64,000 nucleotides of DNA from an uncultured Eubacteriales bacterium (GTDB lineage Bacteria; Bacillota; Clostridia; Christensenellales; CAG-917). The stretch spans positions 1 to 64,000 of the forward strand of contig URIZ01000004.1 in assembly GCA_900548005.1 (NCBI GenBank). The letters run 5' to 3'. Below are positions 49,759 through 58,893 of this stretch, piece after piece. Position numbers and translations under genes: made by a program. The notes beneath the pieces were generated by a model. The model had not been told where the DNA came from and searched no databases. It saw only the letters and a list, made by a program, of their open reading frames with translations. The first letter of the stretch is position 1. The number at the start of each line of letters is the position of its first letter.

Positions 49759-51189
49759 TTATTTGTTGTCGGTTTTGTCTTCTTTTTCAGGTCTGCCAAT
49801 GCCGATGTATGCGCTCTCGGCATCCTTTGCGTCCTTGTCAAAAGTCAAAAGATTGATGGTGTGCAAATAGTTGTTGTCGTTGGTTGCAAAGAAGAAGAAA
49901 TCGTTGCCGATAAAATCGAGCACGAGCCCGTCCGTCTTGATGCCTTCGGAGATGACGGTGGAGATGTTGTCGGTTGCGCCCCTGTAGGAGATCTTGTAGA
50001 GCGCGGTTGCAGACGACGTTGCGGAGAAATACACAATGCCGTTCTTTTGGTCAACTTTCCAAATGGTTTGAGAAGCATCGGTCACGAGAACGGGATTTTC
50101 CGTTTCGGTGCCATCGGGATTTTCCGTTTCGGTGCCTTTGTACCAGCAGTATTTGCTGTTTGCGTTGTATGCGAGTGCGCCTTCTTCATAACCGAGCGGA
50201 ACGAGCGTGGTTGAGCCGATTTTGTTGAGAAGTTTTTCGGATGCTTTGACGTCCGCGGCTTTTGCCATGAACAAACCGTCTTTGACTGCTTCACTCTTCA
50301 AAGTGTGCGTCTTGGTGTAGTAGATCGTGGAAGATCCGTCCGCCTCGACGTACATCTTTGCAAGCGTGTATTTGAACACGTTGAGTTGGTCGTTTTCGGG
50401 CTTTTTGCCTTCGGTCAAGAACGTGTCGATGGTGGCAAGAGTGCGTTGATTTGTGCCGTCAAGGTTGATTGCGCAAAGGTTGTTGTAGTTCTTGTAGCTG
50501 TCTTCTGCGGGAGCATTTTGCACATAGAACATCTCTTTTGAGCCGTACGCCCAAGCGATGCTGGCGACGTTTTCAAGCAAAGTGCCTTTGACTGCGCCTT
50601 GTCCGTTGCCGATGTTCTTGTTGGTCTTCATGCCCGCAAAATCGATGTAGCTGACGGTGTTTTTGTCAAAATACAACACTCTGGATTCGGTGAAGATATA
50701 TTCTGCCGAACGAGTGCCGATCGTGCCGATGAGTTGAGTCACCGATCCGTCGATCTTGGTGCGCATAAAGTCGGTGTTGGTTGTGGACGCAGTGCCCGAT
50801 TTGTCCTTGTCGATGTTGGGCGTTGCATAGTACACCCACTCGCCGAAGATTGCGATGCCGCCGTTTGCGGAAGAGTTGTAGATGCTCTTGGGGACAAGAA
50901 GTTTGCTTGTTGAGTTGTCAATCGTGCCGTCTTCTTTCATCTCTGCGCGGACGATGCCTTGTTTGGTTGCCGCACCCCAAGTCGCATCGGCGTCTGCGCC
51001 GACAAAACCGTTGATGAAATACACATATTTGCCTTGTTTGACGACATAGCCGCCGTTGGATTCAACAGCCGCGCTTGCATCGCCGCCGCCGATTGCGGTG
51101 TTTTTGTACGGATTGCAAGCAACCAACGTCGCGACGCTTATCACGAGAACCAAGATTGCCGCAAATGCGCTAAAAATTTTCTTTTTCAT
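49759..51189 (-). CDS. Lipoprotein with beta-propeller-like repeats
   Basis: 476 residues with a signal peptide (KKKIFSAFAAILVLVISVAT) and lipobox TLVAC. Recurrent motifs of the type GKYVYFING, GEWVYYATPN, SRVLYFDKN, STIYYTKTHT and NGIVYFSATSS spaced about 40-60 residues apart look like the blades of a DUF5050-type propeller, found in extracellular Firmicutes proteins. The ligand is unknown. A 24-bp in-frame duplication gives GTETENPD-GTETENPV. It starts 36 bp after aspS ends, and a GGGAC/GTCCC hairpin overlaps its ribosome binding region. Confidence 0.75.
   Translation of the reverse strand: MKKKIFSAFAAILVLVISVATLVACNPYKNTAIGGGDASAAVESNGGYVVKQGKYVYFINGFVGADADATWGAATKQGIVRAEMKEDGTIDNSTSKLLVPKSIYNSSANGGIAIFGEWVYYATPNIDKDKSGTASTTNTDFMRTKIDGSVTQLIGTIGTRSAEYIFTESRVLYFDKNTVSYIDFAGMKTNKNIGNGQGAVKGTLLENVASIAWAYGSKEMFYVQNAPAEDSYKNYNNLCAINLDGTNQRTLATIDTFLTEGKKPENDQLNVFKYTLAKMYVEADGSSTIYYTKTHTLKSEAVKDGLFMAKAADVKASEKLLNKIGSTTLVPLGYEEGALAYNANSKYCWYKGTETENPDGTETENPVLVTDASQTIWKVDQKNGIVYFSATSSATALYKISYRGATDNISTVISEGIKTDGLVLDFIGNDFFFFATNDNNYLHTINLLTFDKDAKDAESAYIGIGRPEKEDKTDNK
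50091..50136 (-). repeat. 24-bp tandem duplication inside the lipoprotein gene
   Basis: Two 22-bp identical blocks at a 24-bp period encode GTETENPD/GTETENPV. Confidence 0.8.
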
Positions 51190-51225
51190 ATATTTCTCCT
51201 GGGGACAGGGTCCCTTTTGATATTC

Positions 51226-52977
51226 TTATTTTTCTTCTTTGGGCATATCGATCTTGATATGCACTTCTCTAAGTTGCTTGTCGGTGACGGTGCCGGGCGC
51301 GCCCATAAGAACGTCGCGCGCGTTTCTGTCCATCGGGAAGGTGATGATCTCTCTGATGCTCGGCTCGTTGGCAAGGAGCATGACGATACGGTCAACGCCC
51401 GGTGCGATGCCTGCGTGCGGCGGTGCGCCGAATTTGAACGCATTGTAGAGCGCAGAGAACTTCTCTTCTATGACTTCTTTGCCGTATCCGACAATCTCGA
51501 AGGCTCTTTCCATGATAGCAGGCTCGTGGTTTCTGACTGCGCCCGAGCTCAATTCCACACCGTTGACAACGCTGTCGTATTGATATGCGACAATGTCGAG
51601 CGGATCCATGTTGTTGAGAGCGTCAAGTCCGCCTTGGGGCATGGAGAACGGGTTGTGGCAGAAGCCGAGATTGCCTTCGTCGTCGTATTCGTACATCGGG
51701 AAGTCCACGATCCAGCAGAATCTGAACGCATTCTTTTCAAGCAAATCGAGACCGACGCCAAGCTCGGTGCGGATGTAACCCGCTTGCTTTTCAACGCCCT
51801 TCTCTTCTGCGAGAATCGCGACAAATCCGCCCGCTTTCAAACCGAGTCTTTCAACAAGCGCGTCTTTGCTGTCGGCAAGGAATTTTGCAATGCCGCCTGC
51901 AAGCTCGCCCTTTTCGTCAAGCTTGAACCAATACATGTTGCTTGCACCGTTGAGTTTTGCCTTTTCGACAAGCGCGTCAATCCACTTTCTCGTCTCCTTG
52001 AAGTCGTTGACGGCGATTGCCTTGATGGTCTTGCCCTTTTCAAAGAAGGGCGCTTTTTCCGAAAGTATGTCCGTGACGTCCTTGACAAGAAGGGGGTTGC
52101 GAAGGTCGGGTTTGTCCGAGCCGTAATCTCTCATCGCGTCACGATAGGTGATTCTGCGGAAAGGACCTTGATCCACTTTGTAGTCTGCGGGAGAGAACTC
52201 CTTGAACACGCCGCTGAGCACTTCTTCCATGACGGCGAACACGTCTTCTTGCGTTGCAAAGCACATCTCGGTGTCAAGCTGATAGAACTCGCCCGGGCTT
52301 CTGTCCGCACGCGCGTCTTCATCTCTGAAACAGGGCGCGATTTGGAAATACTTGTCAAAGCCGCTTGCCATGAGCAATTGTTTGTATTGTTGCGGAGCTT
52401 GCGGGAGCGCATAGAAGTGTCCGGGATAAAGCCTTGACGGCACGATGTAGTCGCGCGCGCCTTCGGGGGACGACGACGTGAGAATGGGCGTCGTGATCTC
52501 CAAAAAGCCGAGAGACGTCATCTTGTTGCGAAGCCAGCTCACCACTTTTGAGCGGAACACTATCTTCGACTTCACGTCCGGGTTTCTCAAATCGAGAAAA
52601 CGATATTTCAAACGCACGTCTTCACGAGATTGCGTGCTGGTTGCGATTTCAAACGGGAGAAGCTCGTAGCACTTGCCGAGAAGGTCGATTTTGTCCGGCT
52701 CGATCTCGATCATGCCCGTGGGCATATCTTGGTTGGGCGCGCTTCTGAGCACCACTTTTCCTTCAATGGAAATCGTGCTTTCACGCGGAATGGAGCGGAT
52801 TTGTTCTTTCTTCTCTTCGTCGCTGACGACAGCTTGGGTGTAACCGTAGTAGTCGCGCAACACAAAGAAGATCACTGCGCCAAGGTCACGCACGCTGGAA
52901 AGCCAGCCGCACAACTTGACGTGTTTGCCTTCGTCGGATTGTCTTAATTCTCCGCAATTGTGAGTTCTCAGTTCCAT
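51226..52977 (-). CDS. aspS: Aspartyl-tRNA synthetase
   Basis: 583 residues from the ATG at 52977; an in-frame GTG 6 bases earlier is part of the AAAGGTG ribosome binding site. An OB-fold anticodon domain (KLCGWLSSVRDLGAVIFFVL) is followed by class II motif 1 around SKVVSWLRNKMTSLGFLEIT, motif 2 FRDEDARADRSPGEFYQLD, a GAD insertion and motif 3 PPHAGIAPGVDRIVMLL, as in bacterial AspRS. An AsnRS gene in the same cluster means tRNA-Asn can be charged directly, so a discriminating AspRS is expected. Confidence 0.96.
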   Translation of the reverse strand: MELRTHNCGELRQSDEGKHVKLCGWLSSVRDLGAVIFFVLRDYYGYTQAVVSDEEKKEQIRSIPRESTISIEGKVVLRSAPNQDMPTGMIEIEPDKIDLLGKCYELLPFEIATSTQSREDVRLKYRFLDLRNPDVKSKIVFRSKVVSWLRNKMTSLGFLEITTPILTSSSPEGARDYIVPSRLYPGHFYALPQAPQQYKQLLMASGFDKYFQIAPCFRDEDARADRSPGEFYQLDTEMCFATQEDVFAVMEEVLSGVFKEFSPADYKVDQGPFRRITYRDAMRDYGSDKPDLRNPLLVKDVTDILSEKAPFFEKGKTIKAIAVNDFKETRKWIDALVEKAKLNGASNMYWFKLDEKGELAGGIAKFLADSKDALVERLGLKAGGFVAILAEEKGVEKQAGYIRTELGVGLDLLEKNAFRFCWIVDFPMYEYDDEGNLGFCHNPFSMPQGGLDALNNMDPLDIVAYQYDSVVNGVELSSGAVRNHEPAIMERAFEIVGYGKEVIEEKFSALYNAFKFGAPPHAGIAPGVDRIVMLLANEPSIREIITFPMDRNARDVLMGAPGTVTDKQLREVHIKIDMPKEEK

Positions 52978-53045
52978 AAACACCTTTGAGTATTATTTTT
53001 TTGAGTATTGTTTTGAGTTTTGTTTTCAGATTGATTTTGTTTATA

Positions 53046-54056
53046 TCAAAGCAGATTTATGCCTGCCCCGTCGCATTGATCGTGCATTTTGTCGGGCCAC
53101 AAGCTCGATTGCACTTCGCCGATATGCGCCTTTTGCAATATCAGCATGCAAAGCCTTGATTGACCGATGCCGCCGCCGATTGTCAGCGGCAGCTCTCCCG
53201 ACAAAATTTGCTTGTGATAGGAGTTGACAAGTCTGTCCGTTGCGCCCGCGATTTCAAGCTGCTTTGCAAGACTGTCCGCGTCCACCCTTATTCCCATCGA
53301 CGAAATCTCTATGCTCTCGTCAAGCACTTCGTCATAGAAGATTATGTCACCGTTGAGAGACCAATCGTCATAGTCGGGAGCTCTGCCGTCATGCTTTTTG
53401 CCGTTGGCAAGCGCGCCGCCTATCTCGGTGAGAAAGATCGTGCCGTACTCTTTTGCAAGCGCGCTCTCTCTTTGGTGCGAGTCAAGGTCGGGATATCTGT
53501 CGTACGCCTCTTGCGTGGTGATGAAGGTCACGTCCCTTTTGAGATTCAAATCGATGACGGGAAAAGCCTTCTTCGTTTCGTCAAGCGTGTCGCAAATGGC
53601 GCAAACAATTCTTGACACTATCATTTTGAGAAAGTTGGCGTTGCGTTGCTCTTTGGAGATGACCATCTCCCAATCCCACTGATCCACGTATATCGAGTGC
53701 TGATTGTCGCACTTGTCATCTCTGCGGATTGCGTTCATGTCCGTGTACAAGCCTTCGCCGTTTCTAAAACCGTATCTTTTCAGAGCCAGTCTTTTCCACT
53801 TTGCAAGCGAATGTACGATCTCCGCTTCCACGCCGTCTTGCTCCAAGACGTCGAAACGCACCGCTCTTTCCACTCCGTTGAGATCGTCGTTAACGCCCGT
53901 GTTGCTCTTCACAAACAGCGGCGCGGACACTCTCTCAAAGCCGAAGTTTCTCACAAAGTTGCGCTGAAACGCGTCTTTGACAAACTTTATCGCCTTTTCC
54001 GTCTCTCTGACGGACATCTTGCTTTTGTACCCCTCGGGTATCGTCAACGAATACAT
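53046..54056 (-). CDS. asnA: Aspartate-ammonia ligase AsnA
   Basis: 336 residues. It makes asparagine from aspartate, ammonia and ATP via aspartyl-AMP and is related to class II tRNA synthetases. Typical segments are AVRFDVLEQDGVEAEIVHSL AKWKR, SIYVDQWDWE, GGALANGKKHDGRAPDYDDW and TIGGGIGQSRLCM (motif 3-like, with the ATP arginine). An AAGGAG site precedes the ATG. It sits between asnS and aspS, on the same strand, so one transcript would coordinate asparagine synthesis with its loading on tRNA. Confidence 0.96.
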   Translation of the reverse strand: MYSLTIPEGYKSKMSVRETEKAIKFVKDAFQRNFVRNFGFERVSAPLFVKSNTGVNDDLNGVERAVRFDVLEQDGVEAEIVHSLAKWKRLALKRYGFRNGEGLYTDMNAIRRDDKCDNQHSIYVDQWDWEMVISKEQRNANFLKMIVSRIVCAICDTLDETKKAFPVIDLNLKRDVTFITTQEAYDRYPDLDSHQRESALAKEYGTIFLTEIGGALANGKKHDGRAPDYDDWSLNGDIIFYDEVLDESIEISSMGIRVDADSLAKQLEIAGATDRLVNSYHKQILSGELPLTIGGGIGQSRLCMLILQKAHIGEVQSSLWPDKMHDQCDGAGINLL

Positions 54057-54104
54057 CTTCGTCTCCTTTTTCTTGCATTTTCCCCCTTGCTCGAAAAAGT
54101 CTTG

Positions 54105-55496
54105 TTATGCCATAAGGTCGCCGGCAGTTCTCGAATAGAGTTGCACGTCGCGGATGTTGCCTATGCCCGTCACGTACATGAGTATACGTTCAAGACCAAG
54201 ACCGAATCCGCTGTGCGGCACGCTGCCGTATTTTCTCAAATCCATATAACCGGTGTAGTCGTCAAGGTTCATGCCGCGCTCCACCATGGCTTGTTTGAGC
54301 TTATCGTAGTCCGCCTCGCGCTCGGAGCAGCCGATGATTTCGCCGACGCCCGGTACAAGCAAGTCGGTTGCCGCAACGGTGAGTCCGTCATCGTTTTGCT
54401 TCATATAGAAAGACTTGATCTTCTTCGGATAGTTGATGACAAACACGGGCTTGTTGAACACCTTTTCGGTGATGTATCTCTCATGCTCGCTTTGAAGATC
54501 CAAGCCCCACTCCACAGGGTAGGCAAACTCAACCTTGCTCTCTTTGAGAATGTCGATTGCCTTTGAGTAGTCAAGCACCACAAAGTCGCTGTCCACAACG
54601 TGTTGGAGCTTGTCACGAAGACCGGGCTCGAACGCTTTTTCAAAGAACGCGATCTCGTCGGGGCATTCGTCAATCACCGCTTTGATGATGTACTTGATCA
54701 TCTTGGTTGCAATCTCGATGATGTCGGGAAGTTTTGCAAAAGCAACTTCCGGCTCGACTTGCCAAAACTCTGCGGCGTGTCTTGGAGTGTTGCTGTTCTC
54801 TGCTCTGAACGTCGGGCCGAACGTGTATATCTTGCCCATTGCCATTGCCGCCACTTCGCCTTCGAGCTGTCCGCTGACGGTGAGTCCCGCTTTTCTTCTG
54901 AAAAAGTCGTTGGCGATGTATTCCGCCTCGTCCTTTGCCAGTTTTGCGTCTTGATAACCTTGTGTGGTCACTCTGAATATCTCGCCCGCGCCTTCGCAGT
55001 CACTGCCCGTGATGATGGGAGTGTGCACGTAGGTGTAGCCGTTCTCTTGGAAGAAACGATGGATCGCAAATGAGAGCTTGGAGCGCACTCTGAGCATCGC
55101 GTTCATCGTGTTGGTGCGTGGGCGCAAATGCGGAATGGTACGCAAAAATTCCATCGTGTGATATTTCTTTTGAAGGGGATAATCGCTCGGGCAATCGCCA
55201 AGCAATGCGATCTGTTTCGCATTGAGTTCCACTTCGCCTTCCTTCATAGCGGGGACAACTTCGCCCGTCACAAACACGGAGATGCCGTTTTTGAGAACTT
55301 TTGCAAGCTCGTCTTGATCGAAATCCGCTTTGTTGATGACGATTTGAAGATGCTTGAGTGACGTACCGTCGTTGAGAGCGAGAAACGCCATCGTCTTGCT
55401 GTCGCGCGCCGAGCGCACCCAGCCTGCCACGCTCAAGGTCTTGCCTTGAAACTCTTTGCCGCCCGCAAGAATGCGGGAAATGTCTGTGTTCTGCAT
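54105..55496 (-). CDS. asnS: Asparaginyl-tRNA synthetase
   Basis: 463 residues, the usual bacterial length. OB-fold VAGWVRSARDSKTMAFLALN, class II motif 2 FRAENSNTPRHAAEFWQVEP, and motif 3 GFGLGLERILMYVTGIGNIR with the final RDVQLYSRTAG are all typical of AsnRS. It ligates asparagine to tRNA-Asn in the cytoplasm. First gene of the asnS-asnA-aspS operon, with its own promoter, and divergent from trxB. Confidence 0.96.
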   Translation of the reverse strand: MQNTDISRILAGGKEFQGKTLSVAGWVRSARDSKTMAFLALNDGTSLKHLQIVINKADFDQDELAKVLKNGISVFVTGEVVPAMKEGEVELNAKQIALLGDCPSDYPLQKKYHTMEFLRTIPHLRPRTNTMNAMLRVRSKLSFAIHRFFQENGYTYVHTPIITGSDCEGAGEIFRVTTQGYQDAKLAKDEAEYIANDFFRRKAGLTVSGQLEGEVAAMAMGKIYTFGPTFRAENSNTPRHAAEFWQVEPEVAFAKLPDIIEIATKMIKYIIKAVIDECPDEIAFFEKAFEPGLRDKLQHVVDSDFVVLDYSKAIDILKESKVEFAYPVEWGLDLQSEHERYITEKVFNKPVFVINYPKKIKSFYMKQNDDGLTVAATDLLVPGVGEIIGCSEREADYDKLKQAMVERGMNLDDYTGYMDLRKYGSVPHSGFGLGLERILMYVTGIGNIRDVQLYSRTAGDLMA

Positions 55497-55520
55497 AAAA
55501 TTACCTCATTATGTTAAATT

Positions 55521-55549
55521 ATTATATAAACAAAAAGGCTGTTTGTAAA
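55521..55549 (-). promoter_or_regulatory. asnS promoter
   Basis: TTTACA, 17-bp spacer, TATAAT on the minus strand, about 24 bp before the ATG. Confidence 0.75.
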
Positions 55550-55597
55550 GTAAATTCGCGCGTTTTCGCACGCGCGAGAGCGAAACCCGCCCGAAAG

Positions 55598-55626
55598 TTG
55601 ACGAATTTTGCTCTTGGCGGTATAAT
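55598..55626 (+). promoter_or_regulatory. trxB promoter
   Basis: TTGACG, 17-bp spacer, TATAAT. Between this and the asnS promoter lies a TCGCGCG/CGCGCGA hairpin (55556-55577), which may insulate or regulate the two. Confidence 0.8.
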
Positions 55627-55684
55627 GTTTTAAGAAAAATCAACCCCGTTTCTCGCTCTTGCGACAAACGGCAAGGAGTGTTTT

Positions 55685-56581
55685 ATGTTTGACGTTGTCA
55701 TCATCGGCGCAGGTCCTGCGGGGCTTGCTTGCGGCATATATGCGGCGCGCGGCGGTCTGAAAGTCGCGATAATAGAATCTCAAAGCGTGGGCGGTCAGGC
55801 GCAACAGGCGGCGGATATCCAAAACTACCCCGGTATCCCCTCGACAAGCGGTTTCGATCTTTGCTATGCGATGATGAATCAATGCGTGTCCTTCGGCGTG
55901 GAATTCAAGTTTGACGGCATAATCTCAACATCCCTTGTCGCAGGCACAAAGACCATACGCCTTGCAAGCGGCGATACGATTGAAGCGCGCAACGTCGTGA
56001 TTGCAACGGGAGCGGCGGCAAGAAAGCTCGACCTTGCAAACGAAAGCAAGTTCACAGGCAAAGGCATAAGCTATTGCGCCACTTGCGACGGAGCGTTTTT
56101 CAAGGGCAAAACCGTTGCGGTGATAGGCGGCGGCAATACGGCGGCGGAAGACGCGCTCTACCTTGAAAAGATCGCAAAAAAGGTGTATATGGTGCATAGG
56201 CGCGACGCTCTTCGCGCGGACGATATTCTTGCAAAACGCCTTGAAGCAAGCACTGTGGAAATGGTGTGGAACAGCGTTGTTGAAAATCTTGACGGCGATG
56301 ACAAACTCACACAAATGACACTTAAAGATGTCAAAACAGGCAGTTTAACCACCATTTCGGTTGACGGCGTGTTTGTCGCAATCGGGCAAACGCCGTCTTC
56401 GCAAGGCTTTGACGGAGTGAAACTCACAAAGAGCGGATACATCGTCACTGACGAGAATATGCACACCGATATAGACGGCGTGTTTGCCGTGGGCGACGTG
56501 AGAGAAAAGTCGCTACGACAAGTGGTCACTGCATGCGCGGACGGCGCAATCGCCGCAAACGCAATCGTCAACGGTATATAA
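55685..56581 (+). CDS. trxB: Thioredoxin reductase (NADPH)
   Basis: 298 residues. FAD site GAGPAG (8-13), redox-active CATC (131-134) and an intact NADPH domain with IGGGNTAAED (147-156) and HRRDALRA (171-178), whose arginines hold the NADPH phosphate. GDVREKSLRQVVTACADG closes the FAD domain. It reduces thioredoxin in the cytoplasm. Good AAGGAG site and promoter. It contrasts with the reductase after nrdD, which lacks these NADPH motifs, so the cell seems to have two electron routes into disulfide reduction. Confidence 0.94.
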   Translation: MFDVVIIGAGPAGLACGIYAARGGLKVAIIESQSVGGQAQQAADIQNYPGIPSTSGFDLCYAMMNQCVSFGVEFKFDGIISTSLVAGTKTIRLASGDTIEARNVVIATGAAARKLDLANESKFTGKGISYCATCDGAFFKGKTVAVIGGGNTAAEDALYLEKIAKKVYMVHRRDALRADDILAKRLEASTVEMVWNSVVENLDGDDKLTQMTLKDVKTGSLTTISVDGVFVAIGQTPSSQGFDGVKLTKSGYIVTDENMHTDIDGVFAVGDVREKSLRQVVTACADGAIAANAIVNGI

Positions 56582-56620
56582 AAATCGCCGCACAATCCGC
56601 CTTTATCGGCAGACGAAAAC

Positions 56621-56695
56621 CTATCCGACAAAAGCCTGCCTAACAAAAGCCTGCCTAACAAAAGTCTAACTAACAAAAGCCTATCTTCAAAAAGC
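56621..56695. repeat. Five tandem 15-bp repeats between trxB and glmM
   Basis: Five units of 15 bp near CTGCCTAACAAAAGC, the middle ones almost identical and the outer ones diverged. The last unit runs into the terminator stem. The period is a multiple of three, but no gene reads through it on the plus strand. Confidence 0.85.
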
Positions 56696-56720
56696 ACGCG
56701 TTTTTCATAGCGTGCTTTTT
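56689..56720 (+). terminator. Terminator of trxB
   Basis: AAAAAGCACGC/GCGTGCTTTTT with a 10-nt loop. Confidence 0.75.
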
Positions 56721-56787
56721 GCTTTCTTTCCCCTTTTTCGGCAAAAAGCGGCACGCGCCGACACGAATTTTTTCATATAGTGAATGT

Positions 56788-58143
56788 ATGCATTATTTCG
56801 GAACAGACGGCATCAGAAACAAAGCGGATTGGCTTTTGGCAAACGAGATCCCCTATGCGCTCGGCAAAACTTTGGCGCGGCGCGGCGGAAAAATCATTGT
56901 GGCAAGAGATGTCAGAGAGCACTCTCTCGACCTTGAGAAACAGCTGTGCAAGGGGCTTATGGAAGGCGCAACGCAGATTTGGGTGGCAGGCGTGTTGCCA
57001 ACACCCGCGCTTGCGTATATCGCGCAACTCGAAAAGGCGGATTATGCCGTGATGATCACCGCATCCCACAATGCGCCCGAGTTCAACGGCTTGAAAGTCT
57101 TTGGCAAAAGCGGCAAAAAGTTGTGCGAAAAAGACGAAATCGCGCTTGACGATGAATTGTTTGCCACAATGAATTCGCCCGCCACGCCCCAACCCGTTTT
57201 CATTGACGAGGCGTGCGCCGACACTCTCACGGACGAAGAGCTCACAAGCCCGCTCTCCCTTTCGCTTGCCGAAAATCACCGCATACGCATTGTGGACGGC
57301 GCGGAATTTTTGTATCTGAAACACGTAAAATCCATGTTTCCGAGATTTGACGGAATGAAAGTTCGGTTGGACTGCGCCTACGGATGTTTTGCCACGCTCG
57401 CGCCCAAAGCCTTTCTCGATCTCGGCGCAATCGTGTGCGCAGAACACAACGTGCGCGACGGCAAAAAGGTCAACGTCAATTGCGGATCTACCCACGTTGC
57501 CGACTTTGCAAAACGAGTCAAAAAGGACGAGATCGGTTTTGCTTTTGACGGTGACGGCGACAGAGTGCTTGCCGTTGCGGACGGCAAAGTGTATGACGGT
57601 GACGCAATGTTGCTTGCCTTGTCCATGATATACCGCTTGCAAGGCAAACTAAAAAAGCGGTTTGTCGTGGGCACGACTCTCACCAACACGAAACTTGCAA
57701 GAGAGCTTGCCTATCACAACACCGCCCTTATCCGCGCGGACGTCGGCGACAAACACGTGCTCGACACGCTCGAAAAGCAAGGCTTGTTGCTCGGTGGCGA
57801 GAAAAGCGGACATATCGTCATGCTCGACAAAGGCACGACCGGGGACGGTCTTGTCACCGCCTTGTCCCTGTTGGAAGTGAAAAGAACGGTGGGAAGCCTG
57901 CCAAAATTCACGCCCTACCCCATGCTCGAATTGAGCGTCCCCGCCGACAATCCCGAAAACGAGATAAATTCCACCGCCTTCCAACGCAAAATCGCCGAAA
58001 TCAACGCGCGCTTTTCAAAACAAGGTCGCCTTATCGTCCGCAAAAGCGGCACCGAACCTGTTGTGCGCATCACCTATGAATGTTTCTCGTCATCCCCTCA
58101 GCCGATCTTTGACGAAATACGGAAAATAATTGCAATGAATTAG
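56788..58143 (+). CDS. glmM: Phosphoglucosamine mutase GlmM
   Basis: 451 residues from the ATG at 56788 (MHYFGTDGIRNKADWLLANE), the canonical GlmM start FGTDGIRG with Asn here. The phosphoserine loop is ITASHNAPEFNGLKVFG, the metal site is FAFDGDGDRVLAV, the sugar-binding loop GGEKSGHIV and the phosphate site is RKSGTEPVVRI. It converts glucosamine-6-P to glucosamine-1-P for peptidoglycan. No ribosome binding site is present, but TATAGT lies exactly 6 nt before the ATG, as in other presumed leaderless genes here. A C-family repeat follows. Confidence 0.94.
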   Translation: MHYFGTDGIRNKADWLLANEIPYALGKTLARRGGKIIVARDVREHSLDLEKQLCKGLMEGATQIWVAGVLPTPALAYIAQLEKADYAVMITASHNAPEFNGLKVFGKSGKKLCEKDEIALDDELFATMNSPATPQPVFIDEACADTLTDEELTSPLSLSLAENHRIRIVDGAEFLYLKHVKSMFPRFDGMKVRLDCAYGCFATLAPKAFLDLGAIVCAEHNVRDGKKVNVNCGSTHVADFAKRVKKDEIGFAFDGDGDRVLAVADGKVYDGDAMLLALSMIYRLQGKLKKRFVVGTTLTNTKLARELAYHNTALIRADVGDKHVLDTLEKQGLLLGGEKSGHIVMLDKGTTGDGLVTALSLLEVKRTVGSLPKFTPYPMLELSVPADNPENEINSTAFQRKIAEINARFSKQGRLIVRKSGTEPVVRITYECFSSSPQPIFDEIRKIIAMN

Positions 58144-58178
58144 TTAATAATGAATAATTAGTAATTGTGGCACGAGCG

Positions 58179-58383
58179 CCCGAACAAAAGCCGTCATAGC
58201 GGCAACGGCATCGCTTGCTTGCAAGCAACGCCGAGAGCCGCATTAGGCTTTTGTTCTGCTAACCGCGCCGAAAATCTTTGCTATCAGTTCGTACACGGAC
58301 AAAAAACTCCTGCCGCAATTTCGCAAGATTGTCTGCTTGGTGCTTTCAATTGGGTGGGACACCCACACCCGAAACGAAAGCCT
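58179..58383 (+). repeat. C-family repeat, copy 3
   Basis: AACAAAAGCC/GGCTTTTGTT hairpin followed by TTGCTATCAGTTCGTACACG and TGGGTGGGACACCCACACCC (itself an inverted repeat). Same order as copy 2 in the opposite orientation. Confidence 0.75.
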
Positions 58384-58815
58384 ATTTGTAGCGAACTTAT
58401 AAACGGAATGTGCAACCTCCAGGACGTGACGAAACCGCCGACCGCGAGCCTGTGGAGCGGTCTTTTGACGTTCACTCATTCAAGAGACACTTATACTCGC
58501 ACTCTGTCCATTCAAAGTGTTCTTATTAACGGAATGTGCTTATTCGGAGTGAGCGTTCGCAAGGCGAACGCCGAGATAAGCGCCGAGCAAGACGGTTGTA
58601 CAAGTGAGCAAGTGCGTGTTGTTCTTTGCACTTGCGAACGAGTGGCATAATGAGTGTACGATACTTGTCTATGCGAGTGCCGACTGTCTTCCCCGCGAGC
58701 GACGGATAGTTTTGTAGAGAAAGCACTCTATACGAGTGGTGGAAGAAATACCGGCGCGGACCGGAAAGATGGGGCATTTCTATTTAGAGTACACGCACAA
58801 CTTTTGTAGTGCTGT
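58384..58815 (+). repeat. A-family intergenic repeat, copy 5 (plus-strand orientation)
   Basis: Two CTTAT(A/T)AACGGAATGTG modules, GCGTTCGCAAGGCGAACGC hairpin, GCAAGTGC/GCACTTGC stem, ATGCGAGTGCCG and CCGGCGCGGACCGG. It lies downstream of the plus-strand glmM, so its orientation follows the preceding gene as in the other copies. Confidence 0.75.
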
Positions 58816-58849
58816 GAACTAATAAAAACTTATCGGGCGCAATTGTTTG

Positions 58850-58893
58850 ATTTTTCGCTACGCTAGATCCTTCGACAAGCTCAGGATGACAAG
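58850..58893. repeat. REP-like sequence, inverted copy of the one at 19073
   Basis: CTAGATCCTTCGACAAGCTC followed by AGGATGACAA, the complement of the 19 kb copy. Confidence 0.7.

Noticed and set aside
50959..52437. 492-codon plus-strand open frame
   Set aside because: Antisense to aspS and the lipoprotein gene; no domain signature.
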